A DNA stretch of 64,000 nt from Algibacter miyuki (GTDB lineage Bacteria; Bacteroidota; Bacteroidia; Flavobacteriales; Flavobacteriaceae). The stretch spans positions 191,001 through 255,000 of the forward strand of contig NZ_JAUFQP010000010.1 in assembly GCF_030409805.1 (NCBI RefSeq). Reading direction: 5' to 3'. Of the stretch, positions 43,865-52,084 are shown piece after piece. A model generated the notes under the pieces. That model ran no database searches and was not told where the DNA came from. It saw only the letters and a list, made by a program, of their open reading frames with translations. Each line of letters starts with the position of its first letter. The stretch's first letter is position 1. A program made the position numbers and the translations under genes.

Positions 43865-44617
43865 TTATTCTGAAGTTAATTGGTAAACTCTGAAATTATC
43901 GGCTGTCATATGATTTTTCACAGTTCTAAACCCGAAGTACCCTGAAGTATATGGATTTTCATCTACAAAATCAGAAATTAAAACATCGTCTCTAAAATAC
44001 TGAACAACACCGTGGTTTGCCACTATTTTTATATGATATGTTTGATTTGGTTTCAGCATGAATTCAGCTTCACTTAAATCGTGTTCTGGTAATAGAGGAC
44101 GTTCGCCATTACCCACGTAACGTCTAAATCGTGTCGTTTTGTTATGGTTACCACCAAGTCCCATGTAGTATAATTTTAAGCCATCGTAGTTTGAAAACTT
44201 CCCGCCACGCTGACTTGAATTCGCGAATAAATCGGTTGGATTTTCAGGATCACTAGCCATCCAAAAACAATTTAAATCGGAAACGCGATCATTGGCACCA
44301 CCGTCTTGAATAACAAAAACATCATATTCGATAATAATTGGACCTTCAAACTTCTGGTTTAGCCAAACCGTACATCCCGAAACATCATTGATTTCTAGTT
44401 TACTATTTTTGACTTCGACCGTTCCTTCAGGCATTTGCTCTACCACCCAATTGTCTAATCCTTTATCAAAATTTTCCTTAAAAATTAACTTCGCCTTAAA
44501 TGTGTTTCCTTTTATTTCAACATTTTTAGTAACATTAAAACAGGACACCAATACAAATAGAGACAGCATTATCAATCCGGAATAAACGTAGGCTCTCTTC
44601 TTTTTTATGCTCTTCAT
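43865..44617 (-). CDS. Lectin-fold lipoprotein (DUF6250/DUF1961-like)
   Basis: 250 residues. Lipobox LVSC (Cys26) marks a lipoprotein. The rest is a concanavalin-like beta-sandwich: 'LIFKENFDKGLDNWVVEQ', 'IIEYDVFVIQDGG', 'LNCFWMASDP', 'GLKLYYMGLGGN', 'TTRFRRYVG' and 'SGYFGFRTV'. The pattern matches uncharacterised PUL-associated domains that I recall as DUF6250 or DUF1961; which one is uncertain. It may bind or cleave polysaccharide. It lies 13-20 nt from the GH39 and GH3 genes, so all three are cotranscribed. Confidence 0.7.
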   Translation of the reverse strand: MKSIKKKRAYVYSGLIMLSLFVLVSCFNVTKNVEIKGNTFKAKLIFKENFDKGLDNWVVEQMPEGTVEVKNSKLEINDVSGCTVWLNQKFEGPIIIEYDVFVIQDGGANDRVSDLNCFWMASDPENPTDLFANSSQRGGKFSNYDGLKLYYMGLGGNHNKTTRFRRYVGNGERPLLPEHDLSEAEFMLKPNQTYHIKIVANHGVVQYFRDDVLISDFVDENPYTSGYFGFRTVKNHMTADNFRVYQLTSE

Positions 44618-44630
44618 AAGTAAGTATTTT

Positions 44631-46265
44631 TTAGTTGATTTGTTTGATTAAAACTAAACTCCATGGGGTAATGCTACGGTTTATAGTTAGATTTCCGTTG
44701 CTATCTGCTTTTACAAATTCTGTTTTCATAGTATTTGCATAGGTCTTCATTACTTTAATTTCTTCACGTGTTGGTGGCTCTGGTTTCCCCATAGACTCCC
44801 AAAAATTATGAATATTACCGTGATCTTTATCTAAAATTTCAATTTCAAACATGGTATTAGCTTCTAATCCCGTTAAGGTAAAATCTAGTTTTTTAGCTGT
44901 CCCTGACTCCCGTTTATCGGTTCCTGCAGGCACTGCATTTTCATACTCTACGGGGTAATTATATGCTAGAGCCACAACATTTCCTGTTGAAGTTTCTTTA
45001 CTTACAAACAAATAATCGTCTTTATATAATTGTTGATTTCCTAATTCATGAAGCATTCTATAAGCATGATATGATGGCTTTACAAGACCTTGAAAATTAA
45101 TCATTCCGAAACCACCATGAAAAATGCTAGATGCGCCACCTTTTTCTTCAAAAATATCTGTAAACGTCCAAAAGGCTAACGAATTAGTTAAACCAATACA
45201 ATCTAAATTAGATTTCACGATATAAGCTGCCGCTGGTAAACGATCGTGCATATCATCACGACTACTTGGGCTCGTATTCCATTCGGTTAAATGAATTTCA
45301 ACATCTGGGTAATGACTTTTTGCGATGGTTTCATTCAACCATTCTAAATCCAATTTAAGCGACTTTGCAAAACGTGTTAAGCCTTTCCCTTTACCGGTTT
45401 CAGGATTAAAAGCATAATCGGTTGGATATGGGTGCGTAGTTACAAAATCTACTGGTAATTTTTCTTTATGGCAATATTCTAAGAAATCTTCAATCCATAC
45501 ACCATGCCACTGTAAACTATTGATATCTTCAGCATTGAACACAGCATCAGATGCTTTATCATCTGTGATTTCGCCATCAAAACGGGTATCTGGCACAAAA
45601 TTACTGGTTGATGGGCCGCCTACTTTTAAACGTTCGTCTACCGATTTCACTGCTATAGCCGATTGTTTGTACAATTCAAAATATTGCGATTTGGTACCAT
45701 CCCAAAACAATGGATATAAATTAGGTTCATTCCATACTTCAAAATACCAAGTAAGTACTTCTTCAATACCATAACGATCTACACAATGTTGGGTGAAAGC
45801 TTTTATTAAATCGTGCCATTTTTCAAAAGAATCATTGGCAGGAGTAATATTGGCTTTCCACCAAAATACCGTTTTAGAATCTTTAGCAGCCATGCTTGTT
45901 GGCAAAAAGGCTAATTCTACAAATGGTTTTACGTTTAAATCTAACATCCGATCGAATAAATCATCAATATATTGCCAATTATAAACCGTTTTACCACGCT
46001 CGATAATTACAGGAAACATATCATCGTGAAACAAACCATGAAAACGTACATATTCGAATCCGCAATTTTCTTGCACCTGTTGTAACTGCTCTAACCAGCC
46101 TGCACGCAAACCTTCGTTAGCACGACCAGCACCAACCATTTCACTCCAATAATGATCGAATTGTTCGCCAGTATCTTGTGCGTTAATCGATATCGATTTC
46201 TGCGCATTACCGAACAATGAACTCCCGATAATTAATCCAAAAACTATAATTTTAATTGCTTTCAT
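44631..46265 (-). CDS. Glycoside hydrolase family 39 (beta-xylosidase/alpha-L-iduronidase type)
   Basis: 544 residues with signal peptide ending near GNAQ (about residue 22). TIM barrel with acid/base Glu180 in 'EVWNEPNLYP' and nucleophile Glu327 in 'IHLTEWNTSP', spaced as in GH39. 'FEYVRFHGLFHDDM' near 70-83 is also typical. A C-terminal beta-sandwich follows. GH39 enzymes remove beta-xylose or related sugars; the exact substrate is unknown. Start of the three-gene block with the lectin-fold protein and GH3. Confidence 0.9.
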   Translation of the reverse strand: MKAIKIIVFGLIIGSSLFGNAQKSISINAQDTGEQFDHYWSEMVGAGRANEGLRAGWLEQLQQVQENCGFEYVRFHGLFHDDMFPVIIERGKTVYNWQYIDDLFDRMLDLNVKPFVELAFLPTSMAAKDSKTVFWWKANITPANDSFEKWHDLIKAFTQHCVDRYGIEEVLTWYFEVWNEPNLYPLFWDGTKSQYFELYKQSAIAVKSVDERLKVGGPSTSNFVPDTRFDGEITDDKASDAVFNAEDINSLQWHGVWIEDFLEYCHKEKLPVDFVTTHPYPTDYAFNPETGKGKGLTRFAKSLKLDLEWLNETIAKSHYPDVEIHLTEWNTSPSSRDDMHDRLPAAAYIVKSNLDCIGLTNSLAFWTFTDIFEEKGGASSIFHGGFGMINFQGLVKPSYHAYRMLHELGNQQLYKDDYLFVSKETSTGNVVALAYNYPVEYENAVPAGTDKRESGTAKKLDFTLTGLEANTMFEIEILDKDHGNIHNFWESMGKPEPPTREEIKVMKTYANTMKTEFVKADSNGNLTINRSITPWSLVLIKQIN

Positions 46266-46294
46266 TCTTAATATAAACGTGTTTATTTGTAAAT

Positions 46295-46655
46295 TTAATA
46301 TTCGTATTTAGGTACTTTATATTCCCTTATTTCGGTGTAATTATCACCCTTTTTCACACCGTATTGGTTTAATTCTGATTGCGCATGTTTAATAGCTTCA
46401 ATCCCAACATTATTAATATGTTGCGGAGCTACTAAAATGGTTTCTCCTTTTTTTAAATCGATTGTAAATTCGTTTTCAGCAGTTTTTAACAACATGAATA
46501 GGCTTGCCTTTATTTATTTGAATAGCATTACTCCAATCATCTACTTTTAAAACACATGGCTTACCCGATAAGCTTTTATTGCTCAGTAAAACACAAAATG
46601 CAGAACAAATATTTTTCAAAAATAATTTCATAAAATGAGAACCTATTGAATGCTT
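46295..46655 (-). pseudogene. Frameshifted C-terminal remnant of a secreted hydrolase
   Basis: Two minus-strand frames join at a run of five A/T (46483-46487). The upstream frame, from the ATG at 46631, reads '...SLSGKPCVLKVDDW' and '...NKGKPIHVVKNC' then stop. The downstream frame, 66 codons from 46495, reads '...KTAENEFTIDLKKGE' and ends 'KVPKYEY'. Removing one A joins them as 'IHVVKTAENEFTIDL'. The result is a beta-sandwich end like that of GH95-type enzymes, but only about 120 residues remain and the catalytic part is gone. Family assignment is tentative; that it is broken is well supported. Confidence 0.7.
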
Positions 46656-46662
46656 TTATTAT

Positions 46663-48255
46663 TTACTCGGTCAAAAATACGGCCGCAGGAAGTCCTTCCT
46701 TATTATACAAATTAGCCCCTTCTGGATTTCCAGACCAAGCATAACGCACCTGTACAGGATTGGCTATAGCTTTATGCCAAACCTCAACTTTATTTTTAGA
46801 TGATATTTTTGCACTCGCTTTTTTCCAAACCCCATCTGCGCCTTTAATTTCGAACCATTTTAGAGGCTCTTCAACTGAAACAGTAGCTTCTAAAAGTATT
46901 TTCTTCCCCACCATTAAACCGGAACCTGTTTCTTCAAATTCAATTTCAATTTTATTAGATTTCACTTTCATAGATTTATATAAAGGACCACTTACCGCCG
47001 GAACGTCTATATTATAATCGTTTTTCAATGCCCATAAAGCCAAGCGTTTTCCAGCATCCATTTTATTGTGTGGGTGAATATCTTTAGGTTCTCCAATGTC
47101 ATACAAAACTGCCATACCCGTGTTTGGTAATTTTAAAGTGCGGCGCAACTCATCGTTTACAGTAGCCCAACCTTTATCAGCTTCATCACTACCGCGATTA
47201 CAAGCTGCTAATTGCACCCAGTAAAACGGAAAATCTCCTTGTGCCCATTCTGCCCTCCAACTATTAATCATGGCGGTAAAATACGTTTCATATTCATTTG
47301 GCATAAACACTGCATTACTTTCTCCTTGATACCAAATACCACCTTTTATAGCGTATGGAATTATAGCAGAAAGCATGGCATTATAATCCGATGCTGGTAA
47401 TTGTCTATCATTTCTAGGGTCTTCAGTTGGTTTTGGTTTCTTACCTTTTTTCCCTTTTGCATTCCATTTGGCTAATTGTGCTTCATAAACTGTATCTACA
47501 TAACCTTCGGCATCCATAATTTTAATGGTTTCCAAAGATTCTTTACGGCTAGCTTCAAAATAAGCTTTCATATTGGGGTCGGCCATATAAGTTTCTTCTG
47601 AAATCCACGGTTGAATTTTGGTTCCACCCCATGAACATTCCAACAATCCGATAGGCACTTTTACATGATTACGAATTGCTTTTGCAAAAAAGTAACCCGT
47701 TGCTGAAATTTTCCCAATTTGTTCTGGATTAGCACTTCTCCAATGATCTTCGAAATTCAATTTCTTTTCGAATAAAGATGTGGCTTGTGGCACTTCAATA
47801 TGTCGAATCCAATCGTCATTAACCGTTGCTACTTCATTTCGGATATATTCTACTAATGGCTGATGTTGTGGATCTCTTGAATCACGAACGAATTTCGACA
47901 TAGAAAAATCCATATTAGATTGCCCTGTACAAATCCACACATCTCCCGACAAAACATCGGTAATTTCGATTGTGTTTTTTCCGGAAACGGTAATTTTATG
48001 AGGTCCTCCTGCTTGAGGTGTTTTAATATCTACACGCCAAGTACCGTCAGCTCCTGTAACCACTGAAACATGCTCTCCCCAACTTGTAGAAACCGTTACG
48101 TTTTCATTCGGGTCTGCCCACCCCCAAACAGGCACTTCTGTATCTCTTTGTATCACCATGTGATTGGAAAACAAACTGTTTAGTGTGACATCGGCAAATG
48201 CAGATATCGGTAAGCAAATTATTAAAATAGCTAAGAGTTTAATACTGATTTTCAT
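46663..48255 (-). CDS. Sialate O-acetylesterase-type carbohydrate esterase (SGNH), copy 1
   Basis: 530 residues. Signal peptide ends at AFAD (about 22). N-terminal Ig-like strands are followed by block I 'ICTGQSNMDFS' with nucleophile Ser113, 'GGIWYQGESNAV' (block III) and the Asp/His pair in 'DIGEPKDIHPHNK'. Members remove acetyl groups from sialic acid or plant and algal glycans. It is a near-tandem copy of the gene upstream, 9 nt apart. With no sialic acid genes around, an O-acetylated algal sugar is more likely as substrate. Confidence 0.9.
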   Translation of the reverse strand: MKISIKLLAILIICLPISAFADVTLNSLFSNHMVIQRDTEVPVWGWADPNENVTVSTSWGEHVSVVTGADGTWRVDIKTPQAGGPHKITVSGKNTIEITDVLSGDVWICTGQSNMDFSMSKFVRDSRDPQHQPLVEYIRNEVATVNDDWIRHIEVPQATSLFEKKLNFEDHWRSANPEQIGKISATGYFFAKAIRNHVKVPIGLLECSWGGTKIQPWISEETYMADPNMKAYFEASRKESLETIKIMDAEGYVDTVYEAQLAKWNAKGKKGKKPKPTEDPRNDRQLPASDYNAMLSAIIPYAIKGGIWYQGESNAVFMPNEYETYFTAMINSWRAEWAQGDFPFYWVQLAACNRGSDEADKGWATVNDELRRTLKLPNTGMAVLYDIGEPKDIHPHNKMDAGKRLALWALKNDYNIDVPAVSGPLYKSMKVKSNKIEIEFEETGSGLMVGKKILLEATVSVEEPLKWFEIKGADGVWKKASAKISSKNKVEVWHKAIANPVQVRYAWSGNPEGANLYNKEGLPAAVFLTE

Positions 48256-48264
48256 GTTCTCTTT

Positions 48265-49863
48265 TTAGTTTTTTGTTAAAAACACAGACGCTGGAAGCCC
48301 CTGTTTATTATATAAATTAGCACCTTCTGGGTTTGATGACCAAGCATAGCGAACGTCCATAGGACTCAAAACTTCCGCACTCCAAACTTCTAGTTTATTT
48401 TTTGAAATTATTTTAGCTTTTGCAGGTTTCCAAACACCATCCTTTTCTTTAATTTCAAATGTTTTTAAGGGTTGGTTTGAAACTTCAATGGCAGGATCTA
48501 ATAAGTGTTTATGGCCTACCATTAATCCGTTACCTGCTTCAGAAAACTTTACTTGTATTTTGTTTCCTTTTATTTTATGTGATTTGTATAGTGGTCCACT
48601 AACAGCGGATACTTTTACGTGATAATCGTTTTTCAAAGCCCATAACGCCAGTCGGCTTCCTGCATCCATTTTATTATGTGGATGCACATCTTTAGCTTCT
48701 CCAATATCGTATAATACAGCCATACCAGTATTCGGCAATTTTAAACTCGCTCTTAATTGATTATTAACAGAAGCCCAACCTAAATTTGAGCGTTCATCAG
48801 GCACTTTATAATTTGCCAATTGCATCCAATAGAATGGTAAATCGGTTTGCTTCCAATCTGCTCGCCAACTTTTTATTAATGCTGTAAAATACGTTTGATA
48901 TTCTTCTTCTAAAAAATGCGAATTACTTTCGCCTTGATACCACAAAACACCTTTTATTTTGAACGGCAAAACCGCAGAAAGCATCCCGTTATAAAGCGTT
49001 GCTGGCAATTGTTTATCTAAAGAAGGATGTATGGATGGATACGGCTTAGGTGTTTTCTTTCCGCCAGTTTTCCAAGCTTCAAACTTTGCCGTGTATGTGG
49101 TGTCTACATAATTTTCTGCAGATATTTTCTCGGTAATTTCCTTTGATTTTTTAAGGCTTGCTTCAAAATAAGCTTTCATATTCGGATCGGCCATATAAGT
49201 TTCTTCTGAAATCCATGGCTGAATACGTGTACCTCCCAAAGCACATTCCAGCAAACCAATAGGTACGTTAACTTCTTTCCGAATTGCCTTAGCAAAAAAG
49301 TAACCTGTTGCCGAAATTTCTTTTATTTGTTCTGGGTTTACGCTGCGCCAATGATCTTCAAAATTTAATTTCTTATTAAATAATGCGCTTTGAGAAGGCA
49401 CGGCAATATGACGAATCCAATTATCGTTTGCTGTAGCCACTTCATTTCGGATATATTCAACTAAGGGTTGATGTTCTGGATCTTTAGAATTGTTAACCAA
49501 TTTAGATATTGAAAAATCCATATTAGATTGGCCGGCACACAACCAAATATCGCCCGACAAGACATCGGTGATTTCAATTATATTTTTCCCGGAAACAGTG
49601 ATATTATGCGGCCCACCTGCTTGAGGTGTTTTAATATCGATGCGCCAAGTTCCGTCGGCTGCAGTTACAACTGATGCACTAGCGCCCCAACTTGTAGAAA
49701 CTATAACATTTTCATTCACATCAGCCCAACCCCAAATAGGAATTTTAGCATCTCGCTGCACCACCATGCCATTGGAAAATAAGTTATTTAATGTCACATC
49801 GGCAAATCCTGTTTTTGGAAAGCAAATAATTAAAAACACAACTATTTTAAAACTGATTCTCAT
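48265..49863 (-). CDS. Sialate O-acetylesterase-type carbohydrate esterase (SGNH), copy 2
   Basis: 532 residues with the same layout as its neighbour: signal peptide, 'LCAGQSNMDFSISK' (Ser nucleophile near 113), 'GVLWYQGESNSH' and 'DIGEAKDVHPHNK'. Long stretches such as 'HQPLVEYIRNEVAT' and 'WISEETYMADPNMKAYFEAS' are identical or nearly so in the two, so they arose by tandem duplication. Differences cluster in the middle (about 250-300, lysine- and proline-rich loop), which could alter acceptor choice. Catalytic residues intact in both. Confidence 0.9.
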   Translation of the reverse strand: MRISFKIVVFLIICFPKTGFADVTLNNLFSNGMVVQRDAKIPIWGWADVNENVIVSTSWGASASVVTAADGTWRIDIKTPQAGGPHNITVSGKNIIEITDVLSGDIWLCAGQSNMDFSISKLVNNSKDPEHQPLVEYIRNEVATANDNWIRHIAVPSQSALFNKKLNFEDHWRSVNPEQIKEISATGYFFAKAIRKEVNVPIGLLECALGGTRIQPWISEETYMADPNMKAYFEASLKKSKEITEKISAENYVDTTYTAKFEAWKTGGKKTPKPYPSIHPSLDKQLPATLYNGMLSAVLPFKIKGVLWYQGESNSHFLEEEYQTYFTALIKSWRADWKQTDLPFYWMQLANYKVPDERSNLGWASVNNQLRASLKLPNTGMAVLYDIGEAKDVHPHNKMDAGSRLALWALKNDYHVKVSAVSGPLYKSHKIKGNKIQVKFSEAGNGLMVGHKHLLDPAIEVSNQPLKTFEIKEKDGVWKPAKAKIISKNKLEVWSAEVLSPMDVRYAWSSNPEGANLYNKQGLPASVFLTKN

Positions 49864-50014
49864 GATCTTTTTTGTTCAACATTAGCAACGCGAAATTATT
49901 ACGCTAGCTACTGCAATGTGGCAAAAAAAATGGAAATAGACTATAACTCCATACTCCTACACTATAAACAATGATTCATATTGCGGGTTTAGGCCTTAAA
50001 ATAGCGGCTATTTC

Positions 50015-51019
50015 TTATAATTTATGAAAACATTCAATAGAAGTTAACTCGGAACTACCACCTCGTTCGGCACAGCCCGAAGCGATATAAAGTTTCTTTT
50101 TATGCCAAATTAATTGGGTGCCATGACGCCCTTGTTTTAAGGCTGGTAAACTACTCCAAGTTTCGGTTTCAGTATCAAAACAATCCACTTGATCGTGAGC
50201 TTGTTTTTGCGACATTGTTTCGCCGCCTGTGAATAAAATTTTATTTCCAATAGCAATGGCTGTACAACCTGCGCGTTGGTTTGGAACTGGCATTTCTAGC
50301 GTGCTCCAAGTTCCTGTTTTAAAATCGAAAACATCGACTTCTGGTACCGTTAAATGCATCACTTTTTTAATTTTCCCAGACGACCTTCTTCCGCCTAACA
50401 TATACAACTTATCGTTAGATACCACTGAAACGGCATGATCGCGCGCCCGTGGTGCATCGGGCAATACTTCCCATTCACCTGTTTTAAAATTATAACAGTC
50501 GAACCACGTTACATGACCATCCCAATGCCCATCTAAAATACCTCCTGCTATATATAACTTATCTTTATAAACACTCGCCGTTGTAGAAGCCCTAGCTCTA
50601 CCTTCCGGCATGCTAAAACCTTTAGACCAAGCATCTTTTTTAGGATTGTAAACATAAGCTTCCGTTAACGGTGTTTCATGTGGATATTTTCCCGTGTGCG
50701 CACCAACAGCATAAACTTTTCCTTGATATGAAACGCCTTGAAAATGATGAATTTCAATAGGCGGCTCCGCTCCATTTGTCCATGTATTTGTTTTGGGATT
50801 AAAAATAGAAACCGGCTGAATTCGGCGTCCGCCTAAAAGATAAAATTTCCCTTTAGCCTCTACAAAAGCAGCTTCGTGCCTTTTAACCGGCTCTCCATTA
50901 CTTTCTATTATTTCCCATGCATAATTTTCGAACGACTGACTATGCAACGGTTGGAAAATACAACACAATAGCACCGCTTTAATTAAAACTATAGATTTAA
51001 AAAACTTGTACATATTCAA
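50015..51019 (-). CDS. Secreted Kelch-repeat beta-propeller protein
   Basis: 334 residues. Signal peptide ends at LHSQ (about 28). Six Kelch blades with the glycine pair and Tyr/Trp pattern: 'FYLLGGRRIQPV', 'VYAVGAHTGKY', 'LYIAGGILDGH', 'LYMLGGRRSSGK', 'ILFTGGETMSQ' and 'LYIASGCAERG'. Kelch propellers in such clusters may bind glycans or act as sugar epimerases (NanM is the characterised example), but NanM activity is not implied here. Its start abuts the stop of the DUF1080 gene, so the two are translationally linked. Confidence 0.88.
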   Translation of the reverse strand: MNMYKFFKSIVLIKAVLLCCIFQPLHSQSFENYAWEIIESNGEPVKRHEAAFVEAKGKFYLLGGRRIQPVSIFNPKTNTWTNGAEPPIEIHHFQGVSYQGKVYAVGAHTGKYPHETPLTEAYVYNPKKDAWSKGFSMPEGRARASTTASVYKDKLYIAGGILDGHWDGHVTWFDCYNFKTGEWEVLPDAPRARDHAVSVVSNDKLYMLGGRRSSGKIKKVMHLTVPEVDVFDFKTGTWSTLEMPVPNQRAGCTAIAIGNKILFTGGETMSQKQAHDQVDCFDTETETWSSLPALKQGRHGTQLIWHKKKLYIASGCAERGGSSELTSIECFHKL

Positions 51020-51847
51020 TTATTTTAAGAATTTTTCCACAGGAATTATTTCGGTGAACTCCTTGATTTCGATATTCCGATAGTATATTTCGGCTGTTTC
51101 TGATTGAAAACCAATAATACCTTCGCTTGGGTTTAAATTAAAGGCCATATTAACCACATCACCATTTAATTTATGAATGGTGTATTCACTCCCCATCACA
51201 ATAATTTCACAGTGATTCCATTGACCATTTAAGGCATTATGATTTTCTGTAGGTGAAGCAAAATGTAACCAACTTTTAGTTTCATCTAAAACACCACCTG
51301 CTTTAGGATGTAAATAAGAATCGCCTTCCGGAACCGAATACCAATCGTACTGTACGCCTTTTGGGCGAATTAAATCGCCTGTATGATTCTTATCGGTAAC
51401 CTGATTGTAGCGTACCTGATACTCAATACCCGTTGGCCAAATTTTATCGTCGGTAACATGATAATACACACCAGCATCGTATTGCCATCTTTCAAAATTG
51501 TTAGCTATTTTTTCGCCCCATTTATAGTCGAATCTTAAAATATACTTGCTGTATTTCTTTTTTGTATAAAACAAACCATGTGTTCCGTTTTCTCCTGTAC
51601 CTAAATCTAAACTATCGGGTGCGCCTTTAAAAACGTGAACCATTTCATTTTCAATAGCGAATATTTCTTTAGCCATTTCGGCATCGTTATTTCTTAATTT
51701 AAGATACCAACCATCCCAATTTTCACCATTAAAAATTTTTACAAAACCTGCATTATCGGCTTTGTTTTTTTGAGCGCTTCCTATACTTGTGCATAAAATC
51801 AGTGCTAGGATAAAAACGGCAGATGGATTAATTTTTAAAAACTTCAT
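51020..51847 (-). CDS. DUF1080 (3-keto-disaccharide hydrolase) secreted protein
   Basis: 275 residues. Signal peptide ends at IGSAQ (about 25). The single DUF1080 domain is a concanavalin-like beta-sandwich: 'FVKIFNGENWDGWYLK' near 35-50, 'YILRFDYKWGE', 'GVYYHVTDDKIWPTGIEYQV' and 'GSEYTIHKLNGDVVN'. Some members hydrolyse 3-keto-glycosides; many are simply PUL-associated. It is the first gene of the pair with the Kelch protein. Confidence 0.87.
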   Translation of the reverse strand: MKFLKINPSAVFILALILCTSIGSAQKNKADNAGFVKIFNGENWDGWYLKLRNNDAEMAKEIFAIENEMVHVFKGAPDSLDLGTGENGTHGLFYTKKKYSKYILRFDYKWGEKIANNFERWQYDAGVYYHVTDDKIWPTGIEYQVRYNQVTDKNHTGDLIRPKGVQYDWYSVPEGDSYLHPKAGGVLDETKSWLHFASPTENHNALNGQWNHCEIIVMGSEYTIHKLNGDVVNMAFNLNPSEGIIGFQSETAEIYYRNIEIKEFTEIIPVEKFLK

Positions 51848-52006
51848 ATGGATTTTTCATGCGTTTATAGATTGATAAAATGATGAAAACGGCTGTATTA
51901 TGATACAACTATTACATGAGCTAAATTATTTATTTGTTTTTTCAGTTCTTATAAATCATCGTTAATTTAGTGTAAATTATAGTTCTTTTATAATAGTGAA
52001 ATAAAA

Positions 52007-52040
52007 AAAACAGCATTAAGAATGATCTCAATGCTGTTTT
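52007..52040. terminator. Terminator after the LRR/beta-helix protein gene
   Basis: AAAACAGCATT (52007-52017) and AATGCTGTTTT (52030-52040) are perfect complements with long A/T tails that lengthen the stem; a 12-nt loop. It follows the stop of the gene ending at 52085 on the minus strand. Confidence 0.85.
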
Positions 52041-52084
52041 TTTTCAAAAGATATAAAAAGACTTAAAGCTTTTTTCTGAAATTA

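Noticed and set aside
49999-50013. 15-base palindrome AAATAGC-G-GCTATTT right after the Kelch gene
   Set aside because: One-base centre gives no stable loop and no U run follows, so it is not a convincing terminator; may be chance.
46663-51019. Reading the two sialate-esterase genes and the Kelch protein as a sialic acid utilisation locus
   Set aside because: No sialidase, NanA lyase or sialic acid transporter is present. The names come from family labels, and the neighbours point to algal glycans instead.
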